Shown here piece by piece: positions 46,264-59,475 of a stretch of DNA of 64,000 bases. The translations under genes were made by a program, and so were the position numbers. The stretch is taken from assembly GCA_028829895.1 (NCBI GenBank), contig CM054181.1:104084360-104148359 (forward strand), written 5' to 3'. A model generated the notes under the pieces. It saw only the letters and a list, made by a program, of their open reading frames with translations. It ran no database searches and was not told the DNA's origin. The stretch comes from Sinotaia quadrata. Its lineage: Eukaryota > Mollusca > Gastropoda > Architaenioglossa > Viviparidae. Within the stretch, counting starts at the first letter, position 1; each line of letters opens with the position of its first letter.

Positions 46264-48041
46264 TATGTATGCTTATAAGGGCGTCTCGTGAAACTCAAAT
46301 CACTCTCTTACGTTCTGGTGTACTTCTGGTGTATGTTCAGTATAAAGGTACCGTCGTCTATGTACATGCTTGAAGCAGAATGCGGTTTAAAAAACGCCTT
46401 CTCACCTAGACGATAAAGTAAGCAACAAAACGACACGCCAAACATCAAATTAAAGGTTCAAAGCTCTTCCACTTGAACAGGAAGTAAAAGACAATGCCGG
46501 TGAGTTTCGGGAAACATGGACTACTCACCCATGAATGCAAATGCTGTGTGCAGTAGTTGTGTAAAACAGTTGTATAAGATTTAATGCAGACAGCCCCAGT
46601 CAAGATGGAAGTAGTCCTCAGGGTGCCGAAGAAAGAGGATAACAAATCAAAACACACGATGTAGTGGACGCTCACCATCACAAAAAGAATAGAATAGTTA
46701 TTATTAGCCAGCCATTTGTGCTATTTACACGTTCCTAGGAAGTTAAATATTGATATTATTTTCACTCTAGAAGAACTGGGAGAGCGTGCGTGAACACACA
46801 CACACACACACACACACAGACAGATATACGTCATTGTCTTTTTTTTTAAATGCGTTGTCAATCGAAGTTTGCGGACTGAAGTCTTTTGTGTGCATAGTTC
46901 TACCGACTGTAATACTAAATTGAGGCAGTCATTGTTCCACGGTTGGATTTTATGAGTTGAAAATTCTCAGATGAAAATTGATTTTGTGGGTTGCTTGCGT
47001 TGCTTGCCTTTTGTGAAAATAAGCATTGGACAGGGTCTCTGGATGACAGGGTCTCTGGATGACAGGGCTGGTAAAGGTTTACGTCCTTGTTCAACTTTCG
47101 CCGATCTTACGCAGATTAAATTTTACTTTACCTTGATGCGTTTGGTACCAAACAAACCCTTTTTAATTATTTTTTATTGTCATGTAAGGCTCTAGTCGCT
47201 GCACGCCTTACGCCATAATAATATTTCTATTTTTCTGTGTTGTAATACAATTACTAGAGGTCTTATATGTGGCTCTTTATATATCAAGTTTCCAAAGTTC
47301 CAGTAAATCTGTCATGAAGTGGAAAACAAATCGGACATTCTTAAGCACCCATTCATTTCAAGATAGACTACGACATAATCTGAGTAACTTAAGAGAAATT
47401 AGGAATTTAAAATTATTTATTTACAACGTCAGCACGGGTGCGCTTAATATTCACACCAGTTATGTTTGCACAATAAGAATCTCAACTCTAAACTGTCAGT
47501 TGCTACATCTAAGGCACTCTACGAGGTTCTGCATTGTGTACAATGTACTGGCGGAAAACTGCAAGAGAAGTGAAATAACTTCAGCTTAAACTATGTGGTT
47601 GCCACACGTGATGGCGAGGTCCGAACACAGAACTGGCGCGTAAATAGTGTGCTCGTTAGCCGAGCGCATCCTCTCTCCCTTCTCTTTATCTTTCAACGTG
47701 TATTTTGACGCTGCAGACGATGAGAAAGGTTTCTTTTTCGATGGACGAACTCTTCAACTTTTGGGGCTGCGAAGTAGTCCGTCGCCGCACCATCATCAAC
47801 GCATCTTATCAGAAATTTCTGGCTACCGTTAAGAGACTCATGCGAAACAGCATCCCGCTTTATTGACCCTGCTAGACTAGTCTTCAGACCCTTCCTGTCG
47901 CCTGTTTTCCAAAACTAACAGAACTCTATTGATTTCTGGCCGAGTGGCTGTGCTCGTTTTGTATTAGCGTCCTGTGTACTGCCGCTAAGTACTACAGACT
48001 TTGTTTACGACATAGAGAATGCTCTGTAACCGTTAGATTAT
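46261..48041. other. Non-coding spacer
   Basis: (CA)n at 46795-46818 and a 19-base duplication (CAGGGTCTCTGGATGA) at 47033-47068. Otherwise unique. Frames at 47269-47589 and 47647-47832 are unrecognised. An exact A-box-like TGGCCGAGTGG at about 47938 has no B box. Confidence 0.5.
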
Positions 48042-48478
48042 GGAACGATCTATAGCTGTCAGTGTACGGAACGTTCTCAAGCTGTCAGTGCATGGAACGT
48101 TATAAAGCTGTCATATACTTAACGTTATAAAGCTGTCATATACTTAACGTTATAAAGGTGTCAGCGTACGGAACGTTCTAAAGCTGTCAGTATAAACAAC
48201 GTTGTAAAGCCGTCAGTATACACAACGTTCTAAAGCTGTCAGTATAAACAACGTTGTAAAGCCGTCAGTATAAACAACGTTGTAAAGCCGTCAGTATACA
48301 CAACGTTGTAAAGCTGTCAGTATACACAACGTTGTAAAGCTGTCCGTGTACGGAACGTTGTAAAGCTGTCAGTGTACGGAACGTTGTGAAGCTGTCAGTG
48401 TACACAACGTTGTAAAGCTGTCAGTGTACGGAACGTTGTAAAGCTGTCAGTGTACACAACGTTGTAAAGCTGTCAGAG
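48042..48478. repeat. 26-bp minisatellite, about 17 copies
   Basis: Unit AACGTTGTAAAGCTGTCAGT followed by GTACGG, GTACAC or ATACAC. Each unit has the palindrome AACGTT. GTACGG variants dominate at both ends and ATACAC/ATAAAC in the middle. Confidence 0.95.
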
Positions 48479-48827
48479 TGCGAAACACTCGCGATTTTGT
48501 GATAGGAATAGACATGAATGATGACAGTAATACTCTCTGTGCGTGCGTGCGTGCGTGTGTGTGTTTTTCATAGGGCTAGGTAAATAAAATATAAGTTTGA
48601 TAGAATTGATTGTGGCGTGTTTTGCCGAACTATTTTTTAAGAAAACAATTTCAAAGCAGCTAGCCAAAAATGTGTATTCTCAGTGAGTCTGTGCGTGTGT
48701 GCACTCTTGCGTAGAAATTGCGATTGTTAGGTTAGCTAATAACTTTCTTTCTTCTGTATTTTTGCTGTATAAATGTCACTGTTATAAGAATTGCTGTTTT
48801 AAGTTTGAGTATAATATACCCCCCTTA

Positions 48828-48830
<3 letters not shown>

Positions 48831-48874
<44 letters not shown>

Positions 48875-48921
48875 GTCTATATGTGTGTATTTTAGAACTG
48901 GTTTGATAAATTAACATAGAA

Positions 48922-48960
<39 letters not shown>

Positions 48961-48970
48961 TGTGTATGTT
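48831..48970. repeat. (CT)n and (GT)n microsatellites
   Basis: About 20 CT units (48831-48870) and about 18 GT units (48924-48958), 55 bases apart. Confidence 0.93.
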
Positions 48971-49179
48971 TTGTGTGAAACAGACCTAAGGCATTTTTAA
49001 CTTAGCACAATCTCTCAACTTTCAGTTACTTGTCAATATATAGTCAGAAATAACTAGTCCCTATGGTATTAACATTAGTCGTCGGTCTTCGAAGCCAGGA
49101 AACCACTTAAATATCTCTTTGTAGCTCGAGGGTCTGTGGGATCCTCTTACCTTTCTCGATTAAATGGTGTGTGGCAGAA

Positions 49180-49197
49180 GGGGGGGGGGGGGGGGGG
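49180..49197. repeat. Poly-G tract
   Basis: About 18 consecutive G, able in principle to form a quadruplex. Confidence 0.9.
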
Positions 49198-49329
49198 AAG
49201 GTGAATGCTACAGACGGTATAAGATCCTCTTACCTTTCTGGGGTTTTGTTCCAGAAAGTATGACTGTGAAGGCCGTCATGTTGTTTCCTTAACAGTGGCG
49301 AGGGAATTAAATATTAATAATTTCACTTT

Positions 49330-49518
49330 TCTTTATTTTTCACTTGTCTCCCTTTTCTTCTTTTATTTTTCCGCTTGTCTCCCTTTCCTACTTTTATTTT
49401 TTTTTCCACTTGTCTCCCTTGCTACCTTATTTTCCATTTGTCTGTTTCCCTTTCCTACTTTTTCCCCCACTAGTCCATTGTTCCTACTTGTATTTTTCCA
49501 TTTTTTTTCTTTTTTCAC
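49330..49518. repeat. Pyrimidine-rich degenerate repeat, about 35 bp
   Basis: CCACTTGTCTCCCTTTCCTA followed by CTTTTATTTTT recurs four to five times; nearly pure pyrimidine on the + strand. Confidence 0.8.
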
Positions 49519-49685
49519 TAGGTGAAGAATCCTGTTGTTGATTTTGAATCCTGTTTTGACTTATCTAGTACAGTTTCCATTGTTGTGGAGATGATCTCAA
49601 AAGAACAACATAGACATGCCTAGACATGACATTCGAGGCGAGTAGCGCTTTTCCGAAAGTCCCTCTCATACCCCCACCAATGTAA

Positions 49686-49863
49686 CTGAGTCAGTTACAC
49701 ACCACAGTGAGCGTGAGTGATTGAATCAGTTACATGCCACAGTGAGCGTGAGTGACTGAATCAGTTACATGCCACAGTGAGCGTGAGTGACTGAATCAGT
49801 TACATGCCACAGTGAGCGTGAGTGACTGAATCAGTTACATGCCACAGTGAGCGTGAGTGACTG
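49686..49863. repeat. 35-bp minisatellite, five copies
   Basis: TGAATCAGTTACATGCCACA followed by GTGAGCGTGAGTGAC. Copies 2-5 are essentially identical and the first is diverged. Confidence 0.95.
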
Positions 49864-50853
49864 ATGAAAAGCAAGCTTAGAGAACCAACACTGAATACGA
49901 CTTTATAGCTCGGTGAACTTTCCCCATCCAACCATTTTTTTTTTTTGTCTGTCCGTACGGCGATAAGACAACTTCCGCTTTTCGTTACACGTAAACAAAT
50001 TTACCAGTCGGAACCGAGAGGTGCACTCTCATTCTTTCGGGCGTTTCAGGTTGGGGGTGCTGCCAGTTCCTTAGAAGGGTGTGAGTCTATTCCAACTAAA
50101 TTCCGATGTAATTTATTCTTCCTCATATTCTTTATTGAATATTATCCAACTGCAAAGACGGTTCATGTTCTTGAACATTGACAGACATATAGTTGGTTGG
50201 TACAGTAGAACCAGGTATAGAACGGGGGTTAAAGGTGTTTGAGTTCTGGGTGACCACTCTTAAAACTCGTTTACACGTTGGAAGGTCTAAGAAAGTAATC
50301 CTACTTCTGGTACGACCTTCATATTTCATAACCCAATTTGCTGTTCACAAACTTTGGACTTTACCCTTTCTCCCACCCCACCCCCACCCCCATCTCCACC
50401 CCACTCCTTTCCATCGGCAAGTTAATGTCTGTTTAAATCTTCCTGTAGTGTTGATTGAGATAACTTTATATGAATATGTTAGGTCTAAATTGTTGTATGC
50501 TCTGAAATAACAATACAAATTATGTGGTTTAATGATCTAATTGTTTTCATCATCATAAACTAGTCAGGTTTTATAGGAAGGATAAAAAGTTACTTTATGC
50601 AGCTGACCTGCAGTGAAGATTTCCATCTCCCTTTCAAAACAGCTACACTGTTCGTATCGTTAAGGAGGGCGGGGGTGTAAAAAAAAAAAAAAGAAACGCC
50701 TTTGCTTGGTGCTGAACAAAGACAGGGTCGCTTATTCTTCAGACAGAGGTTCCGTTGAATACAGACAGACACTGGAAGCAGCGAATGCCACTGAGCCTTC
50801 TGGAGAGAACAGACTGTGTTCAGACTAGAACTTGGGGGTGGGGGGTGGGGTGC
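49864..50853. other. Spacer with C-rich and G-rich quadruplex-prone tracts
   Basis: Runs of CCCACCCC at 50372-50401 (G-rich on the minus strand) and GGGGGTGGGGGGTGGGG at 50834-50851 (+). No gene supported. Confidence 0.55.
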
Positions 50854-53086
50854 GTATTGAAAACTATACTTTTGTGGTGAATTTTAAACTAACGAGTTAC
50901 TGTGCTTGAAATTTGAACGCCATGTCTGCCTTCATACATACACTGCGCACACACAGCACACATGTACACATAGAGAGACAAGAAAGAAGGGTATTTAAGA
51001 TATGATGCTATAAGTACAGTCTGGGCTAAGCTTGAATGTTGGCAAGCACCGTACAATTTATTAAAGCGAGTGTGCTCCTAGCTTTTCTGGAACCAGTAGT
51101 TCCTCCCGTCTGCTTAGTACGACTGTACTCAACCTTTTGGTCGTGCCAAGATGCAGCTGCTGTGGGTTTATTTTCAAGTCAGTGGATGTATTAAATTTCT
51201 TTTGCATTTGAAGGGAAAGTTAGGTTCAACTTTCAAGTAGTGGTAGTTGTAATACTAGTAATGTTCGTAGTTGAATTCAGACGAAAGTAGTCGTTAGAGG
51301 TAGAAATGGTAATACTATTCGTAGTAGTATTTCACTTAAGAGGAATAATAGTTGTGATAAGCAGGGGTGGGAGGGAGATCTAGTAGTAGATGTAATCATA
51401 ATTCTTAATTAAATTAAGACTAAACTAGTAATGGCAGTAGCAGTTAGAGGAACAATTAGTCATAAGTCATTAGTGCGTGGAAATTGTTTTGTTCCTGTGT
51501 ATTCTTGTAATAGGTAGAGACGCGAGAGCTTGAAGAGTGTGTATGTACGACATCATTTAGTCATTTACTGTGACAACCACAGCAAAACAGCTAAAACCAC
51601 CTTTGTTTCACCTAGAGTCCTTACGTCCTGACACATGTTGTGTTTTGTTTAAAAGTGAAAACTAATTAAGGCTGTTGGGCAGTGTGTTTATGATCAACAT
51701 CAAGGATGAATGATTTAAATTTGAGTGGAAATACTAATTCACGAGGTGTTGAAAACTTACAATGGGTGACCGAATTTTTTTTCCTGTGAATGTGGGAATT
51801 AGTTAAAATGTACTTTGCTCCTGATTTTCATTAGACATTGAAAATTTTTTTACTTCAGCCATTGGTGCTAACGAGAAGACTTTCTGACAAGAACTCATAA
51901 AATACACGTTTCACTGAAGTGGACTCGATGTACAGCTAAGATTACTCTTGCTGTGATTTTATGAGTAATTTTTACTCAACCGCGAGAGCACGTATTGCTC
52001 CTGCGACCACGTGCACTGTGTTGTGGGCGAGCGCGATTATAGTGTGGGTTGCGGCATTTCTAGAAAACTTCATCAATTAAGCAAATAATTGACGGTTACT
52101 ATGGAGATTGTAGTCTCCTAGCAGTAATTTTTGCATAAGAAAGGTCAGTGATTTCGTAAATGTTTTGTGTGGTGTTTATACCACTTTGGTTTCTTCGCTT
52201 CGATTATGATTAAACCACAGATATAGCTATTAAATATAAAGATTAAGTAAGTAATTGTTCTGTTGAATCCTTAGTGGATATTGTTTTGTAAATTTGACTG
52301 AAGTTGAGGGTTGTCTGTCCAGAGGTAAAGGAAAACTAATTAAACAACAAACCACTCAGTACTTATAGTTGTAAAATTCTAGATGTTGGATTTCTCAAAC
52401 AATGTCCACCACCTCTTCCACTTGTTAGATGTACAGGTAGGGAAAGGATGGACATTACAAAGAAGAAGTAATAATAGTGAACATGTGGACTCATTATTCA
52501 TTAATTAAGAGGAAAGTAAAACCAGTAATTGTATAGGTAGTCAGAGTAGTCGTAACTGAATTACTAAAAACTAACACCAGAAATAGGAGTAGTAGTAGTC
52601 ATTGAATTAAGAGGAAAGTAACACCAGAAATGGTGGTAGTAGTTGCTGTAGTCGTCATTGAATTCAAAGTAGTAGCAATAGAAGTGGCAGTTGAATTAAA
52701 AGAAATAGTAGCAGCAATTGTACCACTGAGAGAGTCGTACAAACGTGATACTAGTGTCAAGAATAGAAACTTATTACTAGTACTAAGTACGTTAGAAGAA
52801 GCATGTTCAATTACTTTCTCTCCAGCGATACATAGTGACTGTCGGTTTGAAAATCATCCTAGTCTTCTGGTGCACCATTGTGCACTTTGAGTAATTCAGT
52901 ATGTGGTTTTAAGTACAGTTTGAGACTTTTCAGGAATCACGCTTGGCGGAGTTGCCTTCTCTATCAATATCTGCACATTCGAAATTATTATTAAACTCCT
53001 AGTGATAACATTACACTAGGGTCATGCTTGTGCGCTGTCAGCCGTGCAAGACTGTTATGATTTCATGCTATCACTGATTTGTTGCA
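50854..53086. other. Non-coding spacer with GTA-rich patches
   Basis: GTAGTAG patches at 51235-51345 and 52530-52700. Otherwise unique. The frame at 52630-52890 is built on the GTA patch. Confidence 0.5.
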
Positions 53087-53206
53087 GTGTTTAAAATGGG
53101 CCTTTCTTCGCATGCTGTGTTTAAAATGGGCCTTTCTTCGCATGCGTATTTAAAATGGGCCTTTCTTCGCATGCTGTATTTAAAATGGGCCTTTCTTCGC
53201 ATGCAG
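53087..53206. repeat. 30-bp minisatellite, four copies
   Basis: TTTAAAATGGGCCTTTCTTC followed by GCATGCTGTG at 53090, 53120, 53149 and 53179. Confidence 0.95.
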
Positions 53207-55630
53207 TAGGACGGCCAAGAATTCAATTCAGTGACCGAAAAGTGCTCCTTTACGGCAGATTTTGACCTGCTAGCTTTGTTAAAGTATCTTGTAGACTCCT
53301 TTAACTTACACGCGACCAGGACATGAGGAGAGAGGGGGGTGTCTCGAGTCGATTGGTTCACCAAGGACAGGTGCAGTTTTCTTTTTCTTTCTTTCGTTTT
53401 TTGTTTAAGTCACCAACGTGTGGTATGCACGCTTTTGGCACGTGTAGGAAATAAATAGCTCTCCTAACATACCTGGCCGTGAAAACCTGAAATATATAGC
53501 AACAGGAGTGACGTGTGTGCTCTTTTGGTCCTGGACTGCAGTCACCCAGTTTTTTTATAGTTGTAATCAATCATAGATTGGGGGCTTGTGTTTCTGTACA
53601 CCCTTTTGTCCGTGTCGGACTGTCTCTCACCATCTCACAAACACACGCACCATTTATTCATTTTAGAGTGCGCTCTGTTCCATGTCAGTGGCGGTCAAGG
53701 TTGAATTATTAATAAACTTCATTTCTATGAAAGCGATATTTTTTCAAGCTAGTGTAAAGTGCAATTTATTTCTTGTTCAGACAAAATTTTGACTATCAGC
53801 ACTTGTATAACATGTGCAAAATATTAAACACGTCTACAATAACAAAGAATAAAGAGTATTTAATGGTTTCTAGTGATTCACTGACATTGACTGGAAATAT
53901 CGAAGAGAAAGTGTATGGAGGGTGGGGAGAGATGTAAAGAAAGAATTATATAAACACCAATCCTGAGTTTGAATAAAAATAAAAAACAGTTCCGCACAGT
54001 ATCACGTATTAAAAACACAGACACACAGACACACAACAACAAAAAATTCCTTTCTTCTCAGGGACTCTCTCACCTTTCTCCGAAATGACATGATCAGCCG
54101 AACAGCACAGAACACGGACGTACACATAGTGATTTGACACTGTCTTTCACAAGGCAGCTGCCGAAGTCAATCCATTCTGCAGGAGTGCGGGGCACCTTTA
54201 AAACCTTACCGCACCCACACCAACTAAACGGCCCCCCCCCCACCTTCGCTTTGGTGCTCTGTACAGCCGTTCTCTCACTCTTGTCTTTCTTTTCTCATAC
54301 TTCACTCCTCGCCCACATACACACAGATACACACACAACACTAGCTCACACCCATCCACTCCCACCTATCTCCGTTACCCTCCGTTGTTAGGGATTTACA
54401 GGAAGCTAGCTCTTTGCCACGCGCCACCCTTCTGTCAGTGACAGGTGTTCAGTAGCGACCTTAGTGACTGAGGGGAGTGGGGGCTTGGCTTTTAACTGAC
54501 CCAATCGCAACGCGACCCTAGGTCGAGAATTTGTGCAGGCTGTTGGGGTAAGTTTTCGTGGTTTCTTTCTGTTTCTCCCCAAACCCCTCAGGTAGCCCTG
54601 CCAGCATGGTGCATAGTGCATGAATGAATGGAAAAGTGTGAAGCATTTTTTGTTTGTTTCTAACTTTATTAGTGCATTTACCATCGCTGGCCTGTGTGTG
54701 CTTGAGTAAGTATGGTCGCCTGTGTACGCTGACAACTGGGTGTAAGCGAATGAACACATTTGAATCTATCGGGGGAGTTAACTCTAAGTGGCTGGCAGGC
54801 ATAAAACTTAATGTGATCGCACACTGCCTAATTTAAGAAATTACTGTACACAGTACACGGGGAGTGGGGGAACGTCAGAGCAAAATGTCTCGATTTTGCT
54901 ACACGGGTACTGAAAAGGGGTAGGAGTTGGAACTAAATGCAGTGAACACATTCGCCTACTATTCTCAGTCACGTGATTTAAGTCTTCCCTGTTTTGGAAA
55001 ATTTGTGTCAGTATGGACAGTTTAAATGAGCTGCTATGTGTATTATTTTTTTTTATTATTAATTTAATGTTGAAACGTCATTTAAACCAAGCGAGTATTT
55101 AACAGTTTTATTTCGTTACGTAGTTGCGAACTTAAATATAACATGTTGGAGTACTCGAGTTTATGGGTCACTGAGTTTGATCTGACATGGTCATATAAGA
55201 AAAATACTCTCAGGACTAGATAGCAGTGTTTGTGAGCTATTCTGTTTCACACACTAGCATACACAAACGCCTTATATATATTTGTCTACTATTTGTCTAT
55301 CTACGTATCTCTCTGCATCTGTCTATCCTACTCTCTCCCCTCTACCAACGACTTGTTTATTCATATCTCTTGCTCATTGTTTGCCTGTCTACCTTTGTGA
55401 CCATCGTCGATCTGTTTACCTGTCAAGGTGTCGTTTATTTCATTCATCCGTGAATGTCTATCGTGCATTTTATTCCGAAATATGGGGGGGAAAATGGCTT
55501 GCCAAAAATCTGAGTGTATAATTATACATTTGGCTAAATCCGTATTTAGTTGGGGAGGGGGGTGTTCATTAGAAACTAAGATATACCTTATTTCACCTTT
55601 CTCTTTTTTTTTACGTTCAGTAGCTTCTCT

Positions 55631-55634
<4 letters not shown>
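53207..55634. other. Non-coding spacer
   Basis: Unique sequence with a poly-C (54231-54241). Frames at 53358-53570, 54406-54759 and 54518-54802 are unrecognised. Confidence 0.5.

Positions 55635-55687
<53 letters not shown>
55635..55687. repeat. (CT)n microsatellite
   Basis: About 26 CT units. Confidence 0.95.
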
Positions 55688-55691
<4 letters not shown>

Positions 55692-55953
55692 ATTATCTTT
55701 CTATCTGTCTGTCTATCTGTTTAGGTGTTTACATATTTATTCATCTCTATATCTCTTTATCCATTGTTTTCGTTTGAATTTAAAACTGGTGGAAAAAGAA
55801 AATAAGAGTTAACGAACCTTCTATTTGCTAAAATTAATGAAAGACATTTCACGTTTATCGCATCCCCCCTTCCCTCGCCTGCCACACACACATACACCAC
55901 TTTTTTCTGTAAATAAAGTGTTTCGTCGAGTGAAGTTCTTATGGCTTCCAGGA

Positions 55954-55958
55954 GGTGC

Positions 55959-55990
<32 letters not shown>
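55954..55990. repeat. (GT)n microsatellite
   Basis: GTGCGTGCGT leads into about 13 GT units. Confidence 0.92.
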
Positions 55991-56445
55991 TGATATGGCT
56001 AGAATGCATTAAGTGATACAATTCATTAGTACTTTCTTCGGGTAATGTTTTTCAATCAAAACAGATGTTTCCTTGTTATTTTTATTGTTAATCACTAATC
56101 AGTTGTAGAATTTATTTGATCGTTAATAATTATGAAATGTAATTATATTCCTGATGTAGAAGTCATTGATTATTAATCGATTTACAAAAATTAAAGATAT
56201 TTATCTCAAACATTGTATGGAACTTCAGTTATCTAATGTATTAACTGTTAATCGATTGTTGAAATTAGCAACATGCACCTCTAAAATCCATTCAACATTC
56301 ATGTATCATTGTCTAGAGCAGTGGTCTAAACATAGCTAGCATGTCAATACATTCCAGTTGAGGTCGTCAAAACGTGTCTCTTCAGCCAGTCGAAGCTACA
56401 CTAAGTTATATCATTGTGTACTTTGCCACAGTTATCTCCCTCTCT

Positions 56446-56488
<43 letters not shown>
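56446..56488. repeat. (CA)n microsatellite
   Basis: About 20 CA units. Confidence 0.95.
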
Positions 56489-56491
<3 letters not shown>

Positions 56492-57269
56492 GGTTCTTTT
56501 TCGAAATGTTTAATTTAAATTTTCGTGTTTCCGAAGTAAAAATCTTTGATATTCTGGTTTACCTTCGCTGGATTAGTCCGAGAGAATTCAAAAAGATCCA
56601 CTGTGAAGCAATTTTTTTTTTTTTAATAAGCGCAAAATTGCACTTGATCTTCATTGTTTAACTGATTGTTCTGGATAATGACAGCATTCGTTCTGATTAA
56701 AAGTTGAAAACAAGCATTTTTATTACGTGGTGGACGTGTGACTAGCTTCCGCTTATTGTAGAGCTGTCGTGAATTGGGTCATGCTGGTCGCTGTTTGTTC
56801 GACCGGTCGCGAACTGGGTGATTGCTGGCCGCTGCTTGTTTATTGTTAGTCTGTCACATTAAACAGGTGTAAGATTACATTCTTATCACATTTCAATATA
56901 TTCTATCTTTCGGTTTATTAGGAACGCAGCCTAAAACCTAAACTAGAATTGCATGAATGACTAACATTGAAGATATTTCTCTACAAGGAGATTATATGTC
57001 CGAAACTACACAGGTCAAGAGACACTGTATAGAATGGAAAATGTGTTCTTACAGTGATCTACTTCTATCTCTATCAGACAGTAGTGATCTCGCTACAAAA
57101 CTGTTGTACCAAACCTGGTCAGTTGCTTTCTTTTTGGAGTGCAAGGAGGTAGAGGGGGGAAGATTGCCATGAAAAGAAAAGAAGACTGTAGTGCTTTAAA
57201 GTGTATTTTCCCGGAGTTAGTTCGAACGTCAAGACAAGTTCTATTTGCGCTTAAAGTGATGATACAGCA
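56489..57269. other. Non-coding spacer with a diverged 40-bp duplication
   Basis: GTCGTGAATTGGG (56766) recurs as GTCGCGAACTGGG (56806), each followed by GCTGGTCGCTG-type sequence. The rest is unique. The frame at 56957-57172 is unrecognised. Confidence 0.55.
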
Positions 57270-58112
57270 TTGATAATTAGATCTCCGTTTTACAAATCGT
57301 TTGTTAGATTTCAGCCTTACAACAAGGCATCGCTATGATAATTAGATCTCAGCCTGAGGAACACACTGCATTGATATTTAGGACTCAGACTCATAAGAAC
57401 ATATAGCTTTAATATTTATATCTCAGATTGGAGATTTTATCGCTTTAATATTTGGATCTCAGCTTCACAAGAATATAAATCGATTTGATAATTAGTTTCA
57501 CTGGGACACAACGTTTTGCTAATTAGCTTTTAGTCATGACGGAACATACAGCTTTGCTAATTAGCTTTTAGCCATGACGGAACATACAGCTTTGATAATT
57601 AGACCTTAGTCTCACAAAAACACACCGGTTTGATAAGTAAACCTTTGTCTCACTGGAACTCACCACTTTGACAATTAGACCCTAGTCTAATAAAAACACA
57701 CCGGTTCGATAATTACGCCTTTGTCTCACTGAAACACACCACTCTAATAATTAGACTTTAGCTTCACTGGAACCCACTACTTTGATAATTAGATCTCAGC
57801 CTCACTGAAACACACCACTTTAATAATTAGATCTCAGCCACACTGAAACACACCACTTTGATAATTAGATCTCAGCCTCACTGAAACACACCACTTTGAT
57901 AATTAGATCTCAGCCTCACTGAAACACACCACTTTAATAATTAGATCTCAGCCTCACTGAAACACACCACTTTAATAATTAGATCTCAGCCTCACTGAAA
58001 CACACCACTTTGATAATTAGATCTCAGCCTCACTGAAACACACCACTTTGATAATTAGATCTCAGCCTCACTGAAACACACCACTTTGATAATATAATTA
58101 GATCTCAGCCTC
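57270..58112. repeat. 38-bp minisatellite, about 21 copies, with an identity gradient
   Basis: Unit GATAATTAGATCTCAGCCTC followed by ACTGAAACACACCACTTT. Copies before about 57780 are diverged (TTAGCTTTTAG, TTAGACCTTAG). From about 57780 to 58090 they are nearly identical. The last unit has a small TAATAT insertion. Confidence 0.96.
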
Positions 58113-58575
58113 ACAAGATGAAGTTTCAACACGCAGTCCAAGCTGATGCATAGTTTGCCGCTAGTCATGTTCTCATTTAAAATTTTTGGCATTGCTTCCA
58201 GACACCCAACTGCTTACAGATTCTCAGCCATCGTTAACCTGCCCTCGTACTCCCACCACCACCACTCTTACCCCACCCTGCCAACCTCATCCATTCCATG
58301 ATTTGCGCCACTCGCATTAGCCAGTCGCCATGGCAACTTTTCATTATCAGAGCTTTGCGCAGTTAAATACTTCTCTCTTGTTGTTTCCTGCTGTTTCGTG
58401 TGAATTCAAAGTCTGAATTATTTATTAAGTTAACTTTTTTTAAAATAATTACGGGGCTATATTTTAAAGTGGATGTTGAGTAACTTTTTAAACACTGGCC
58501 ATTCGATTGTATTTGATTGCGGTTACTACATATTTTAACCCCTTTATGAGAAAAAATTGCAACTGAAGATATGTA

Positions 58576-58576
<1 letters not shown>
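58113..58576. other. Non-coding spacer
   Basis: Unique sequence; nothing recognised. Confidence 0.5.

Positions 58577-58640
<64 letters not shown>
58577..58640. repeat. (CA)n microsatellite
   Basis: About 32 uninterrupted CA units. Confidence 0.96.
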
Positions 58641-58642
<2 letters not shown>

Positions 58643-59311
58643 TATTTCTTCTCTTGCACTGATTAACAAAATAAGGAGCACATACATATAAATATACATT
58701 ATTTACGCACACAATAACAACAAATACTTAATGACATTCGTTCCATCTCCCGCATCCGGACTCGAGAGTATTTAGTCCAGTTCCTCCTGCATTCATCATA
58801 TTAGAATTATTTATTTACACTTTCGGCATAAAAGTGCGGAAAAGTAAGGTCTCGGACATCCAATACATCTCGGCGTCATCGGCGCATGACGGAACCTGCT
58901 CTGACCTAATGGGTTCTTTAAATATGTATTATATCAGTCGAAGTAATTGCGTTTTTGTTATTGTCGATAAATAATTCCACGCCTTTCATCAGAGTCGTAA
59001 CAATTGAGGCCTGCCCCACCCCTCCCCCGTCTATATGATTGGTTGTTGGTTCCCCGAGAGATATTAAATGCTTGCTACGCAGACTTGATTTTAAGAGTTT
59101 TAATGTGCTAGACGTCCGCGAAATCAGCGACTGATGGACATGGATGTAAAGAGGAAATAAATTGGAAGTGTAAAGAAGAAATCTATCATAAGTGTAAAGA
59201 AGAAATCGATCAATCAATCAACTTATCAAGATGTGATTCTAGCAGAGCTGCAGTAGAGGTAAACTAAGACGTACGTGTCAATAATAATACACGGCTTGCA
59301 TTGGGAACATC
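58641..59311. repeat. Spacer with short 24-bp repeat
   Basis: AGTGTAAAGAAGAAATC-type units at about 59145, 59169 and 59193 form three copies. The remainder is unique with no gene supported. Confidence 0.6.
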
Positions 59312-59475
59312 GTTGTCATTTACTACTACTGTTAAACATACTACAATTACTATATTATTACTAACACTACTACTACTACAACTACTACACACTGCTACTA
59401 TTACTGCAACTACATACTATAGTATTACTATAACAATATACTACTACAACTACAAGCTACTACTACTACTATTAA
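59312..59475. repeat. (ACT)n-rich imperfect microsatellite
   Basis: ACTACTACT runs mixed with ATTACT and ACAACT over about 160 bases. Confidence 0.9.

Noticed and set aside
45804..46298. Minus frame of 164 codons
   Set aside because: Starts in a GT tract. The rest shows no family resemblance and no splice or promoter context.
47930..48000. Exact A-box match TGGCCGAGTGG
   Set aside because: No B box within tRNA distance.
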